Below are positions 29,583 through 37,689 of a stretch of DNA of 64,000 nucleotides, piece after piece. The stretch is from Bacteroidota bacterium (GTDB lineage Bacteria > Bacteroidota > Bacteroidia > UBA4408), in assembly GCA_963169745.1 (NCBI GenBank), contig CAUJCU010000002.1, positions 434,001 through 498,000 of the forward strand, written 5' to 3'. Position numbers and translations under genes: made by a program. Position 1 is the first letter of the stretch, and every line of letters begins with the position of its first letter. The notes beneath the pieces are model-generated. The model saw only the letters and a list, made by a program, of their open reading frames with translations, did not search any database and was not told where the DNA came from.

Positions 29583-29636
29583 AAAAAAAATCAGAGCTTT
29601 AGTGCTCGCTTTCACGTTGCACATAACTCTGATTTT
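29583..29636 (-). terminator. terminator-like hairpin after tRNA-Leu
   Basis: The arms 29587-29596 and 29627-29636 form a perfect 10-bp stem (AAAATCAGAG / CTCTGATTTT) with a 30-base loop. On the minus strand the stem runs into a T-stretch. It begins 2 bases after the tRNA 3' end. Confidence 0.55.
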
Positions 29637-29637
29637 G

Positions 29638-29721
29638 TACCCGGAGCCGGGGTCGAACCGGCATGGAAGTGAATCCACTGGTGTTTGAGACCAGCGCGTC
29701 TACCAATTCCGCCATCCGGGC
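29638..29721 (-). tRNA. tRNA-Leu (anticodon CAA)
   Basis: An 84-base class II tRNA with a long variable arm. The acceptor arms GCCCGGA and TCCGGGT pair over seven positions (one G-U). The anticodon stem CTGGT/ACCAG encloses the loop CTCAAAC, giving anticodon CAA for UUG. The T-loop GGTTCGACCCC is intact. CCA is not encoded. Confidence 0.95.
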
Positions 29722-29878
29722 AAATGGATATTATGGGGCTGCGAAAATAAGGATTAGTTTATTCTCAACAAAATTTCTTTTCGAACATATATTGCTTTAT
29801 CTTTCTGCTGCCCTTCAATAAACACCACTTGTAGTTGAATACATAGGTTTTAAAAAGCGATAAGCTCCCAAACTGGAG

Positions 29879-30781
29879 TTAGGCCGGTTCTATAATAAAA
29901 CTACGTTCGCTAAATGCCGGAAGAGCAGGCGGTGCTTCGTAGAAATACCGAATAACATCAGCATTATCTGCCAAGCCTAAGCTATACAGTACCGGTACAA
30001 AATGGTCGGGTGTTGGGGCGGCCAGTTTACCCAGTTTATGGCTTTGTTCGTATTGTATTAAATTTTTAAAATTACGTTGCTCTATTTGTGTTTTAAGCCA
30101 AAAATCATACTCCAACTCCCAGCCATAAGGTGTCAGGTCATTATCGCGCATTTTCTTACCGGCCAGCGAAAGGTTATGAATTAATGAACCACTTCCAATA
30201 ATAAGAATACCTTTCTGGCGCAAGCTTTTTAGCTGTTTCCCCAATTCAAAATGATAATCGGGTTGGGCATAATAATCAATACTGAGTTCAAAAACCGGAA
30301 CATCGGCTTCCGGAAAAAGATGCATGAGCATAGGCCATGCCCCGTGATCGAGCCCCCATTCGGTAGTTTCGTTAACCAAAGGAACTATTTTTTTAATCTC
30401 GTGTGCTATTTCAGGGGCACCCGATGCTTTGTATTGTACCGTATAATACTCGGGCGGAAAACCATAGTAATCATAAATTTGTTTTTGTTCGGCTGTAATA
30501 TTCACATAAGTACCGCGTGTGCACCAGTGTGCCGAAATAACAACAGCCGCTTTTACCTCATAATGCTCTTTGAGTTTTTTTCCTAACTCATATAAGGTTT
30601 GCCAAAAAGGTCGTTCTTCACGACTCATCGGAATATCCATAGGATTTCCATGAGAAGTAAACAACACGGGCATTTTTAATTTTTGTGCCCCTAAGGTATC
30701 GCTAAACGCTTTTAAACTTCCTAATGATCCTAAGGCCATCATTCCTAAAGTGGTTTGGTAAATAAAATCTTGACGCTTCAT
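29879..30781 (-). CDS. class III extradiol dioxygenase (4,5-DOPA dioxygenase/YgiD-like)
   Basis: A LigB-type non-haem iron dioxygenase similar to YgiD and plant DOPA-4,5-dioxygenase. Metal-ligand segments are visible: FTSHGNPM near residue 43, SAHWCTRG near residue 84, and LDHGAWPMLMHLFP near residue 143. The family usually has about 260 residues and starts near the FTSHG motif. This protein has 300, with a ~35-residue N-terminal extension that begins MKRQDFIYQTTLG and continues hydrophobically, resembling a Tat-like export signal (Lys-Arg instead of Arg-Arg). The substrate is unknown. Confidence 0.87.
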   Translation of the reverse strand: MKRQDFIYQTTLGMMALGSLGSLKAFSDTLGAQKLKMPVLFTSHGNPMDIPMSREERPFWQTLYELGKKLKEHYEVKAAVVISAHWCTRGTYVNITAEQKQIYDYYGFPPEYYTVQYKASGAPEIAHEIKKIVPLVNETTEWGLDHGAWPMLMHLFPEADVPVFELSIDYYAQPDYHFELGKQLKSLRQKGILIIGSGSLIHNLSLAGKKMRDNDLTPYGWELEYDFWLKTQIEQRNFKNLIQYEQSHKLGKLAAPTPDHFVPVLYSLGLADNADVIRYFYEAPPALPAFSERSFIIEPA

Positions 30782-30864
30782 TTTGGGGTTTTAAATTAAC
30801 AAAGACACCATACACATTCTGCTAAAAATCACAAAAAAAGAAAGCATTCTATCCTTTTACGTTT

Positions 30865-31785
30865 TTAGCTTTTCTGCTTCTTTGCATAGGTATTTCGTCC
30901 CAATCGCACCTTAATACCTATGCCGGGTATCATGGTAAACCCTTTTAATGTGGTGTAACTACCATTAAGTAACAAATACTGGCCATAATTTTGATAAAAA
31001 ATAGAAAATGATGGCACTAAAAAAACATACTGATAGCCTATTTTGGCATTAATAAACAAACCGTATGACATATATTTTTGAGTATACTGTTGGGGGGTAA
31101 GAACTGTTTTGTTCAGGTTATAAATATCTACCGGGGTCGATGCGTAATTTATTATGGAGTAGTTGGCCGCCAAACCACATGATAAAGAGCCGTATTTTTC
31201 TTCGTTACCCAGAGAGAAACTAAACAATAAGGGCACTAAAAAATCTTTCCGGTTAAAGGTATAGCCCAACCTGTCTTGAATTTGCGACAACACCGAAGGG
31301 AGCGACTGGCTTTGGGTAGTAAATTGCAAGCCTATACTGCCATAAATTCTTTTATCTGTTTGATCTTTTATATTTCCGGTAGGTCCTAAAAACTGAAACT
31401 GTGTCTCCAAACCTTTTGCATTACCGGCAATTTTAGCACCAATGTCAAGTCTTTTTATAAGCCCATAACGCAAATAAAGTTCATTTCCGCTGGCAATAGG
31501 ATCTAATTGATAAGCAACAGCCGCCTTATTAATAGTATTAAAATTATCGTCAAACTTTATACTATCGCTTTTGGCAAGTGCCGTAATGTTATCTGTTAAA
31601 AGCCCCTTTAAAAGCACTACCGACTGTGTAGAGGTGTTAAATGAAGTGTGATATCCGCCAACAAAATTTCCTTTTGGAGTTACCTTTCCTGAATTGGAAA
31701 TAACACGGGGCGCCATACACGATGACAAACCGGCTGCTAAAGCAAACAGCAAGAAATTTTTTATATGTGAAATTGGTGTTCTCAT
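30865..31785 (-). CDS. putative lipoprotein / outer-membrane beta-barrel-like protein
   Basis: I do not recognise a named family. The ATG at 31785 yields a signal peptide with a lipobox (GLSSC, Cys at residue 23). The mature part alternates polar and aromatic residues in short strands, with several Gly-x-Gly and Tyr-rich segments near the C-terminus (PGIGIKVRLGRNTY), which suggests an outer-membrane barrel-type protein. Whether it is lipidated or a barrel is not settled. A TTG at 31800 is the alternative start. It is divergent from the RsmB-like gene. Confidence 0.55.
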   Translation of the reverse strand: MRTPISHIKNFLLFALAAGLSSCMAPRVISNSGKVTPKGNFVGGYHTSFNTSTQSVVLLKGLLTDNITALAKSDSIKFDDNFNTINKAAVAYQLDPIASGNELYLRYGLIKRLDIGAKIAGNAKGLETQFQFLGPTGNIKDQTDKRIYGSIGLQFTTQSQSLPSVLSQIQDRLGYTFNRKDFLVPLLFSFSLGNEEKYGSLSCGLAANYSIINYASTPVDIYNLNKTVLTPQQYTQKYMSYGLFINAKIGYQYVFLVPSFSIFYQNYGQYLLLNGSYTTLKGFTMIPGIGIKVRLGRNTYAKKQKS

Positions 31786-31853
31786 AAGGCAAAGAAACAA
31801 ATTAAAACCGAGTTATTTGTTATTGTAGGTCAATAATGATTGCTGCATTTAGT

Positions 31854-31861
31854 TACCTTTG
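31854..31861 (+). promoter_or_regulatory. -7 element of the RsmB-like gene
   Basis: TACCTTTG is a perfect TAnnTTTG match 17 bases before the ATG at 31878. It lies inside the longer possible reading frame, which argues for the later start. Confidence 0.5.
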
Positions 31862-31877
31862 CCACAATCAGCATAAA

Positions 31878-33119
31878 ATGAAAATAGAAAATAAAAAAAC
31901 AAGTCCCAAATTTAAGCCCGATTATAAAGTTTTAGCAAAAAATTTAGCTCTCGTGTTAAACCTTGTCATGTTTGAGGGTATGCATTTTGACAAAGCCCTC
32001 GAAAAAATTATGAAGGCCAACAAAAAATGGGGTGTAAAAGACCGTACCCTTCTTTTTGAAACGTGTACCGGCATAATTCGATACTGGCGTTTGCTGGCCA
32101 CTGCGGCTGAGATAGATAAAACATTTAAAGAGTCAGATTTTTATCGGATTTATGCCGCCTGGTTTATTTTTAAAAATAAAGAATTGCCCCGCTTACCGGC
32201 CTTTAAAGATATAAATACCGACAAAATTGAATTGCGCCTAACCAAGTACAAAAAAATTTCTAAAATATGGAACTCGTACCCCGACTGGCTTGATGATGTA
32301 GGTCGTAAGCAATACGGGGTATTATGGGAAAAAATTGCACTGGCCTTAAACCAAGAACCCAAAATGGTTTTGAGAACCAATACCCTTAAAACTTCTGTTC
32401 AAAAATTACAAGAAATTTTACTGACACACCGCATTGAGAATAATACGCTAACATGGAGCCCCTGGGCTGTTGAACTGGTGTACCGCAGAAATGTTTTTAG
32501 GCTTCCCGAGTTTAAAGAAGGACTATTTGAAGTTCAGGATCCGGTTTCGCAAATGGTAGTTCATTTTTTAAACCCACAGCCGGGTATGCGGGTTATTGAT
32601 GCCCATGCCGGCAATGGCGGAAAAACATTACAACTGGCTGCTTTTATGAAAAATAAAGGGCGCATTATTGCTTTTGAAAATCAAACGCAACACCTAGAGG
32701 AGCTCAAGAAAAGAGCCCGAAGGGCCGGAGCAACAATTATTGAAACCAAAATTAATGACAGTACCAAAACAACTAAAAGGCTCGCCAATTCGGCCGATTG
32801 CTTACTTCTGGATGTGCCTTGCTCGGGATTAGGGGCACTTAGGCGTCATCCTTTTTTAAAATGGAAACTTAAAGAAAAAGAGCTTCAAGAACTTATTACG
32901 CAACAACAAAAAAGCCTGGAACGTTTTGCTCCTACTGTAAAATCAGGAGGGCGTATGGTTTATGCCACATGCAGTATTTTGTCAACTGAAAGTGAAGATC
33001 AGATAAAATGGTTTCTGGAAAAATATGGCCACGATTGGGTTTTGGAGGGCGAAAAAAGATACTCCCCGGCACAGTTTGATGCTGATGGTTACTATATGGC
33101 CTTACTGACCAAAAAATAA
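31878..33119 (+). CDS. RsmB/NOP-family RNA (cytosine-5) methyltransferase
   Basis: A predicted m5C RNA methyltransferase. An N-terminal helical, NusB-like region (about residues 10-140) precedes the catalytic domain, with the SAM motif DAHAGNGGKTLQLA near residue 241 (the family norm is DxCAAPGGKT), the catalytic-Cys motif DVPCSGLGALRRHP near residue 311, and the second Cys in YATCSIL near residue 361. The ATG at 31878 is chosen because a -7 element sits just upstream; an earlier ATG at 31836 would overlap that promoter. It is 413 residues long. Confidence 0.88.
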   Translation: MKIENKKTSPKFKPDYKVLAKNLALVLNLVMFEGMHFDKALEKIMKANKKWGVKDRTLLFETCTGIIRYWRLLATAAEIDKTFKESDFYRIYAAWFIFKNKELPRLPAFKDINTDKIELRLTKYKKISKIWNSYPDWLDDVGRKQYGVLWEKIALALNQEPKMVLRTNTLKTSVQKLQEILLTHRIENNTLTWSPWAVELVYRRNVFRLPEFKEGLFEVQDPVSQMVVHFLNPQPGMRVIDAHAGNGGKTLQLAAFMKNKGRIIAFENQTQHLEELKKRARRAGATIIETKINDSTKTTKRLANSADCLLLDVPCSGLGALRRHPFLKWKLKEKELQELITQQQKSLERFAPTVKSGGRMVYATCSILSTESEDQIKWFLEKYGHDWVLEGEKRYSPAQFDADGYYMALLTKK

Positions 33120-33206
33120 AACACCCGGAATAGTCTATATAGCAGCATTAAAGGGCTTTAAAAGATAATTAACACTCTTTTAATACGTACTTCTATGTAA
33201 TTCTGT

Positions 33207-33214
33207 TACCTTTG
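33207..33214 (+). promoter_or_regulatory. -7 element of sodA
   Basis: TACCTTTG matches TAnnTTTG and lies 41 bases upstream of the sodA start. The -33 region is T-rich but lacks TTG. Confidence 0.45.
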
Positions 33215-33255
33215 AGAATTAGAACATTAATTATTCATTTATTAAATACTTTATT

Positions 33256-33861
33256 ATGGCTTTTGAACTCCCTAAATTGGCCTACGCTTACAATGCGTTA
33301 GAGCCCCACATTGATGCACGCACTATGGAAATTCACCATACCAAGCATCATCAAGCTTACATCAACAATTTGAACGCTGCTATTGCCGGTTCTGATGCTG
33401 AGAAACTGAGTGTTGAAGAAATTTGCACACATATATCAAAATACCCAACTGCGGTACGCAATAATGGTGGCGGGCATTACAATCACTCCCTGTTTTGGAC
33501 TGTTATGGCTCCTCAAAGCGGAGGTGCTCCTTCCGGTGTAGTAAGCGATGCTATTAATGCCGCTTTCGGTTCGTTTGATAAGCTTAAAGAAGAATTTAAC
33601 AAAGCAGCAGCTACCCGATTTGGCTCGGGCTGGGCTTGGCTTATTGTACACAATGGAAAGTTAATGGTTACTTCTACTCCTAATCAGGATAATCCGCTTA
33701 TGGATATTGCCGAAGTTAAAGGAACTCCAATTTTAGGGCTTGATGTATGGGAACATGCCTATTATTTGCACTACCAAAACAGAAGACCTGATTATATTGG
33801 TGCTTTTTGGAATGTGGTTAACTGGAACGAAGTAAATAAACGTTTCACCGCAGCCAAGTAA
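33256..33861 (+). CDS. sodA: superoxide dismutase (Mn/Fe type)
   Basis: The enzyme dismutates superoxide to peroxide and oxygen. The metal ligands are visible in order: His in HTKHHQAYI near residue 27, His in [10 protein letters not shown] near residue 77, and the Asp and His of [11 protein letters not shown] near residue 162. The GGH segment is the Mn-type pattern, although Fe or cambialistic use cannot be excluded. At 201 residues it is full length, without a signal peptide. It has its own -7 element and a perfect 15-bp terminator. Confidence 0.96.
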   Translation: MAFELPKLAYAYNALEPHIDARTMEIHHTKHHQAYINNLNAAIAGSDAEKLSVEEICTHISKYPTAVRNNGGGHYNHSLFWTVMAPQSGGAPSGVVSDAINAAFGSFDKLKEEFNKAAATRFGSGWAWLIVHNGKLMVTSTPNQDNPLMDIAEVKGTPILGLDVWEHAYYLHYQNRRPDYIGAFWNVVNWNEVNKRFTAAK

Positions 33862-33875
33862 ATGTATTAATGGTT

Positions 33876-33920
33876 CCGCTCTGTTTTATGGACTTTCATC
33901 ATAAAACAGAGCGGTTTTTT
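33876..33920 (+). terminator. intrinsic terminator of sodA
   Basis: Arms 33876-33890 and 33900-33914 form a perfect 15-bp stem with a 9-base loop, followed by six T (33915-33920). It starts 14 bases after the sodA stop. The stem also ends in an A-run on the other strand side only weakly, so it is mainly unidirectional. Confidence 0.93.
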
Positions 33921-33930
33921 ATCTGTTCAT

Positions 33931-34359
33931 GTGATACAAAAAACAGGCCTACTGCTTCTATTTACGCTTTTCTTAAACCCTCTTTTTTTAAAAGGGAACA
34001 ACATCTTGCTTCCCTTGCCTCTGGATAGTTTTCAGGAAGAAATTTCAACACTTCCGCTAACACCCGGGAACCTATTACCTCTCGAAAAATTCAGCAAAAG
34101 CAAACTCTTAAAAATTCTGCAAAATACCACGCAGGAAAATAAAAAGATAATTGCTGCCACCCTAACCATTACTTTAGGTATGTTGGGTGTTCACCGCATT
34201 TACTTAGGTACTGCGCCTTATATTCCGGCTGTTTATTTATTTACTTTTGGGGGTGGCTTTTTTGTATTGCCCGTTATTGACTTAGTGATGATTATTTGCA
34301 CGAATGATATCAGTAAATTTGAAAACAATCGAAAAGTGCTGATGTGGGCCAATGAATAG
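33931..34359 (+). CDS. TM2-domain membrane protein
   Basis: A 142-residue protein with a signal-like hydrophobic N-terminus, a polar stretch (about 25-65), and a C-terminal TM2 domain of two closely spaced helices with the motif LGMLGVHRIYLG at the first helix and FVLPVIDLVMII in the second. TM2 proteins in this phylum have no established function. The start codon is GTG at 33931, only 10 bases after the T-run of the sodA terminator, so its own promoter is not obvious. It ends directly against the convergent anmK stop. Confidence 0.75.
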   Translation: MIQKTGLLLLFTLFLNPLFLKGNNILLPLPLDSFQEEISTLPLTPGNLLPLEKFSKSKLLKILQNTTQENKKIIAATLTITLGMLGVHRIYLGTAPYIPAVYLFTFGGGFFVLPVIDLVMIICTNDISKFENNRKVLMWANE

Positions 34360-35418
34360 TTAGGGCAAATAAATTCCGCCTCCTGTATTATCTTTTATTG
34401 CCCCTGTTACCTTGGCCAAAGCATTTACCTTATGGTGTAATCGAAGCCAGCCCAATAAAGCAAATATAAGAGCCTCTTTAAAATTAACTATTAGGTCGGG
34501 GGGCATTATAATTTTAGCAGCAACTCTTTGGCTTAAACACTGCCTTAAAAACGTATTATGAGCCCCACCACCACTCACTAAAACATCACCTTTGTGTTTT
34601 ATTTCCTGGGCTATTTGAAGGGCTATAAATTCGCAGGCTGTTCGCAGCTTATCAACGGTGCTTAAAGTGCTTTGCTGTACTATTGGGGCTAAGTAGTTTA
34701 CATACCATTCGTAGCCTAATGACTGCCGGTGGTAATGTTCTTTATAAACATCGGCTAATTGGCGCAATAGGGGTTCATTTAAAGTTCCACGTTGTGCTGC
34801 TGCACCATCTTTATCAAATGGTAAGTTTAATTCGTTGGCTAATTCGTTAAGCATCATATTACAAATACCAATATCAAAGGCCCTTCTTTTTCCCTCTTCG
34901 GTATACGATATATTACTGATGCCCCCTAAGTTTAAGCAATAAGCATAATTGCTAAAAAGCAGCTCATCGCCAATAGGAACCAGTGGGGCTCCCTGACCCC
35001 CATAAGCCACATCAGTACTTCTAAAATCGGCAATAGTAGGAATTCCGCTTCGTGCTGCAATATGAGCCGCATGACCTAATTGAAAAGTAAAGCCCTGTTC
35101 GGGTTGGTGAAACAGTGTATGGCCGTGCGAAGCAATATAATTGGCCTGAATGGCCTGTTCTTTACAAAACAACAATACTTTTTCGCCTATAAAATCACCA
35201 AAGCGTGAATGTTCGGCTAAAAGCTCTGAAGCGGGTAAATGAAAAGCTCTTTTTAAACGCTCTTTTTCCTGTTGTTGATAGGCATAAGTATGAGCAGCAA
35301 GTATGCGATAGTGTAGCTGGTCATTATCTTCCCAAAACTGGCAGGCTGCTATATCTATACCATCAAGTGATGTTCCGCTCATAACACCCAAAATGGTGGT
35401 CGGTAAAGAATGTGTCAT
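34360..35418 (-). CDS. anmK: anhydro-N-acetylmuramic acid kinase
   Basis: AnmK phosphorylates and opens 1,6-anhydro-MurNAc in peptidoglycan recycling. The ASKHA-type ATP site opens with LGVMSGTSLDGIDIA near residue 10, followed by SHGHTLFHQP, GGQGAPLVPIGD, and the later LNLGGISNIS and VSGGGAHNTFL segments. The ATG at 35418 gives the normal start and about 352 residues. A longer frame to 35559 would overlap the PaaY-like gene by 77 bp and adds residues foreign to the family. It lies 64 bp downstream of the PaaY-like gene. Confidence 0.93.
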   Translation of the reverse strand: MTHSLPTTILGVMSGTSLDGIDIAACQFWEDNDQLHYRILAAHTYAYQQQEKERLKRAFHLPASELLAEHSRFGDFIGEKVLLFCKEQAIQANYIASHGHTLFHQPEQGFTFQLGHAAHIAARSGIPTIADFRSTDVAYGGQGAPLVPIGDELLFSNYAYCLNLGGISNISYTEEGKRRAFDIGICNMMLNELANELNLPFDKDGAAAQRGTLNEPLLRQLADVYKEHYHRQSLGYEWYVNYLAPIVQQSTLSTVDKLRTACEFIALQIAQEIKHKGDVLVSGGGAHNTFLRQCLSQRVAAKIIMPPDLIVNFKEALIFALLGWLRLHHKVNALAKVTGAIKDNTGGGIYLP

Positions 35419-35482
35419 GAGTTTACTAAATGAATGAGCAACATAATTAAAAAAGCAAATAACCCCATACAGGGTATTTGGT

Positions 35483-36073
35483 TTATTTTGTTTGTGACCA
35501 TGTTTTATAAATTTCCTGTTGTTTAGGGCGGTTTGCCTCTGCTTTGCGAAGAGGCTCACAAGGTTTTAAATGGGCATAACATTGTGCCGGTAATTGTTGG
35601 TATAGTGCTGTGCCTCGGGTTTTCCACGAAATCATTTCATCACTTACATCTTTAATTACTTTTGCCGGATTGCCCACCACTACTTTTCGTGCTTCAATAA
35701 CCATATTGGCAGGTACAAAGCACAAGGCACCAATAATACAGTTATCGCCAATACACACATTGTCCATAATAACGGCATTCATACCTACCAATACATTTTT
35801 ACCTATGGTGCCTCCATGTACAATAGCCCCATGGCCTATGTGGGCACTTTCTTTTAAAGTTACCGTAGTGCCCGGAAACATGTGAATGGTACAGTTTTCC
35901 TGAACATTGCATCCATCTTCAATATGTATTTCGCCCCAATCGCCCCGAATAGCCGCACCAGGGCCAATATACACATGGCTTCCTATAAAAACGTTTCCGG
36001 TAACAGCGGCCTGCGGATGAATAAAGGCCGTAGGGTGAATAACCGGTTTATAACCATTAAATTCATAAATCAT
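35483..36073 (-). CDS. paaY: gamma-carbonic-anhydrase-like hexapeptide protein (PaaY-like)
   Basis: A left-handed beta-helix protein of the gamma-CA/PaaY group. Hexapeptide repeats run from about residue 10 to 130 (for example IHPQAAVTGNVFIGSHVYIG and IGKNVLVGMNAVI). The three zinc His are in NCTIHMFPG and ESAHIGHGAIVHGG. PaaY of other bacteria is a thioesterase accessory to phenylacetate degradation, and a C-terminal helix region (150-196) like PaaY's is present. A PaaI-like gene lies 31 bp upstream, which strengthens the assignment. Other gamma-CA homologues remain possible. Confidence 0.8.
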   Translation of the reverse strand: MIYEFNGYKPVIHPTAFIHPQAAVTGNVFIGSHVYIGPGAAIRGDWGEIHIEDGCNVQENCTIHMFPGTTVTLKESAHIGHGAIVHGGTIGKNVLVGMNAVIMDNVCIGDNCIIGALCFVPANMVIEARKVVVGNPAKVIKDVSDEMISWKTRGTALYQQLPAQCYAHLKPCEPLRKAEANRPKQQEIYKTWSQTK

Positions 36074-36104
36074 ACTATTCCTTTTTAAATTTTAGTTCTA
36101 TTGC

Positions 36105-36512
36105 TTACCACTCTTTACCGGTTCGGTAAACCGTGCCCTTAAACAAAGCTATTGTTTTTTGCTCTTGGTTTATTATTTTAATCATATACAGGCCTGTTTT
36201 GGTGTTCCAGTTAATTTCTTCAGACTGTGAAATGAGCTCATCGCCCGCATACACTTTTGCCAAATGAGAAATTGACGTTTCTATACTCACGCTCTGAATT
36301 CCTCTGGAGTTTGAGGCAAAAGCCAAAGTACTGTCGGCTAACGAATACGAAATACCGCCATGGGCAATGGCAAAGCCATTGAGCATAGTAGGCTTAACAC
36401 ACATTTTTAAGCTGCAATAGCCTTCATTGATAGACACCAATTGCATATCGAGCAATTTGCTGAATGGGTCGTGATCATACATCAGTTTAAATATTTCGAG
36501 GGGTGTTTTCAT
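36105..36512 (-). CDS. paaI: PaaI-like hotdog thioesterase
   Basis: A 135-residue hotdog-fold acyl-CoA thioesterase. The active-site segment AIAHGGISYSLADSTLAFASNSRG (near residues 48-70) has the HGG and the Asp pattern of PaaI, which removes CoA from ring-hydroxylated phenylacetyl-CoA. It stands between dprA (18 bp upstream) and the PaaY-like gene (31 bp downstream), all on the minus strand. The neighbouring PaaY-like gene supports a phenylacetate-related role; a general thioesterase is the alternative. Confidence 0.82.
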   Translation of the reverse strand: MKTPLEIFKLMYDHDPFSKLLDMQLVSINEGYCSLKMCVKPTMLNGFAIAHGGISYSLADSTLAFASNSRGIQSVSIETSISHLAKVYAGDELISQSEEINWNTKTGLYMIKIINQEQKTIALFKGTVYRTGKEW

Positions 36513-36530
36513 ATTCTCATATTTTAAGGT

Positions 36531-37631
36531 CTATTCAATTAATTGGTATCTTTTACCGGGAAGTGAACGCACTACAGCGTTAAACTCTAAATTAAGCAGG
36601 AGGCCCGATACTTTGCTCATGGGGAGCTTGGTGGCATAACACAGTTCATCAATGGGAGTATTCCCTTTCTCTTTCAAATAGTCCACAAGCCTTTGCTCTT
36701 CATCCGATAAATCAACAAAAAGCTTTGCCTGCCGGGCGGCTTTTACTTCTTCATGCTGCCAGCCCAGCAAATAAACAAGGTCAGCATACGACTCCAGGAG
36801 TGCTGCTTTATTAATTTTTATTAATTTATTGCATCCGGCCGAGTAGGGATCGCCCACTCTTCCGGGCAGTGCAAAAACATCTCTGCTGTATGAATTGGCA
36901 ATATCTGCAGTAATTAAAGCACCTCCGCTTTCTCCGGCTTCTACAACAAGTACAGCATCACACATGCCGGCTATTATTCTGTTTCTTTTCGGAAAATTCT
37001 CTCGGTCGGGTGCAGTACCACTCATAAAATCAGTAATTAAGCCCCCCTGTTCCATCATTTTTAAAGCCGTACTTTTATGTTGTGCCGGATAAACCATATC
37101 CAGTCCATGCGCCATAACGCCTACCGTGGACATTTGGTTTTTCAAACTTTCTTTATGTGCACAAATATCAATACCATAAGCCATACCACTTACAATTAAA
37201 GGGTTAAATGGAACCAACTGCTGCATCAGCTCGGCACAAAATTGCTTCCCGTATTCGGTAGCTTTTCGTGTTCCCACCAAACTGATTATGCGGTTGTTGT
37301 TCAAATCGGCATTCCCTTTAAAATACAGCATTACCGGACTATCAGCACATTGTTTAAGGCGTTGCGGGTACTTTTTATCTTGATAAAATAAGGCTTCTAT
37401 TCCGTTTTTTTCGATATAATCAATTTCCTGTTGGGCTCTATAAAAAACATTTTGGTTTAGAACGGCATTTGCCGTATAGATTCCCACTCCGTCAATTTTA
37501 AGCAAGTGCGCTTTTTTTGCCCGAAACACTTCTTCTGCGCTGCCACAAGCGCCAATCAGCTTTTTGGCCTGAATATCGCCAACCCCATCAATTAAAGTAA
37601 TTGCTATTTTATACAACAAATCGTTTTGCAT
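36531..37631 (-). CDS. dprA: DNA-processing protein DprA
   Basis: DprA protects incoming single-stranded DNA in natural transformation and loads RecA. An N-terminal helix-hairpin-helix/SAM-like region (about 1-70) precedes the Rossmann domain with VGTRKATEYGKQF near residue 116, SGMAYGIDICAHKESL near residue 151 and GGALITADIA near residue 235. A C-terminal winged helix (about 300-366) contains IDELCYATKLPMSKVSGLL. At 366 residues it is full length. It heads a minus-strand group with paaI, paaY and anmK. Confidence 0.95.
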   Translation of the reverse strand: MQNDLLYKIAITLIDGVGDIQAKKLIGACGSAEEVFRAKKAHLLKIDGVGIYTANAVLNQNVFYRAQQEIDYIEKNGIEALFYQDKKYPQRLKQCADSPVMLYFKGNADLNNNRIISLVGTRKATEYGKQFCAELMQQLVPFNPLIVSGMAYGIDICAHKESLKNQMSTVGVMAHGLDMVYPAQHKSTALKMMEQGGLITDFMSGTAPDRENFPKRNRIIAGMCDAVLVVEAGESGGALITADIANSYSRDVFALPGRVGDPYSAGCNKLIKINKAALLESYADLVYLLGWQHEEVKAARQAKLFVDLSDEEQRLVDYLKEKGNTPIDELCYATKLPMSKVSGLLLNLEFNAVVRSLPGKRYQLIE

Positions 37632-37689
37632 TTTCTAAAAAAACTTACATTCGCTAAATTACAATTAAACACGCTACCAAAAATAGACA

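Noticed and set aside
35419-35559. Extended N-terminus of anmK
   Set aside because: It would overlap the PaaY-like gene and adds residues foreign to AnmK, whose normal start follows at 35418.
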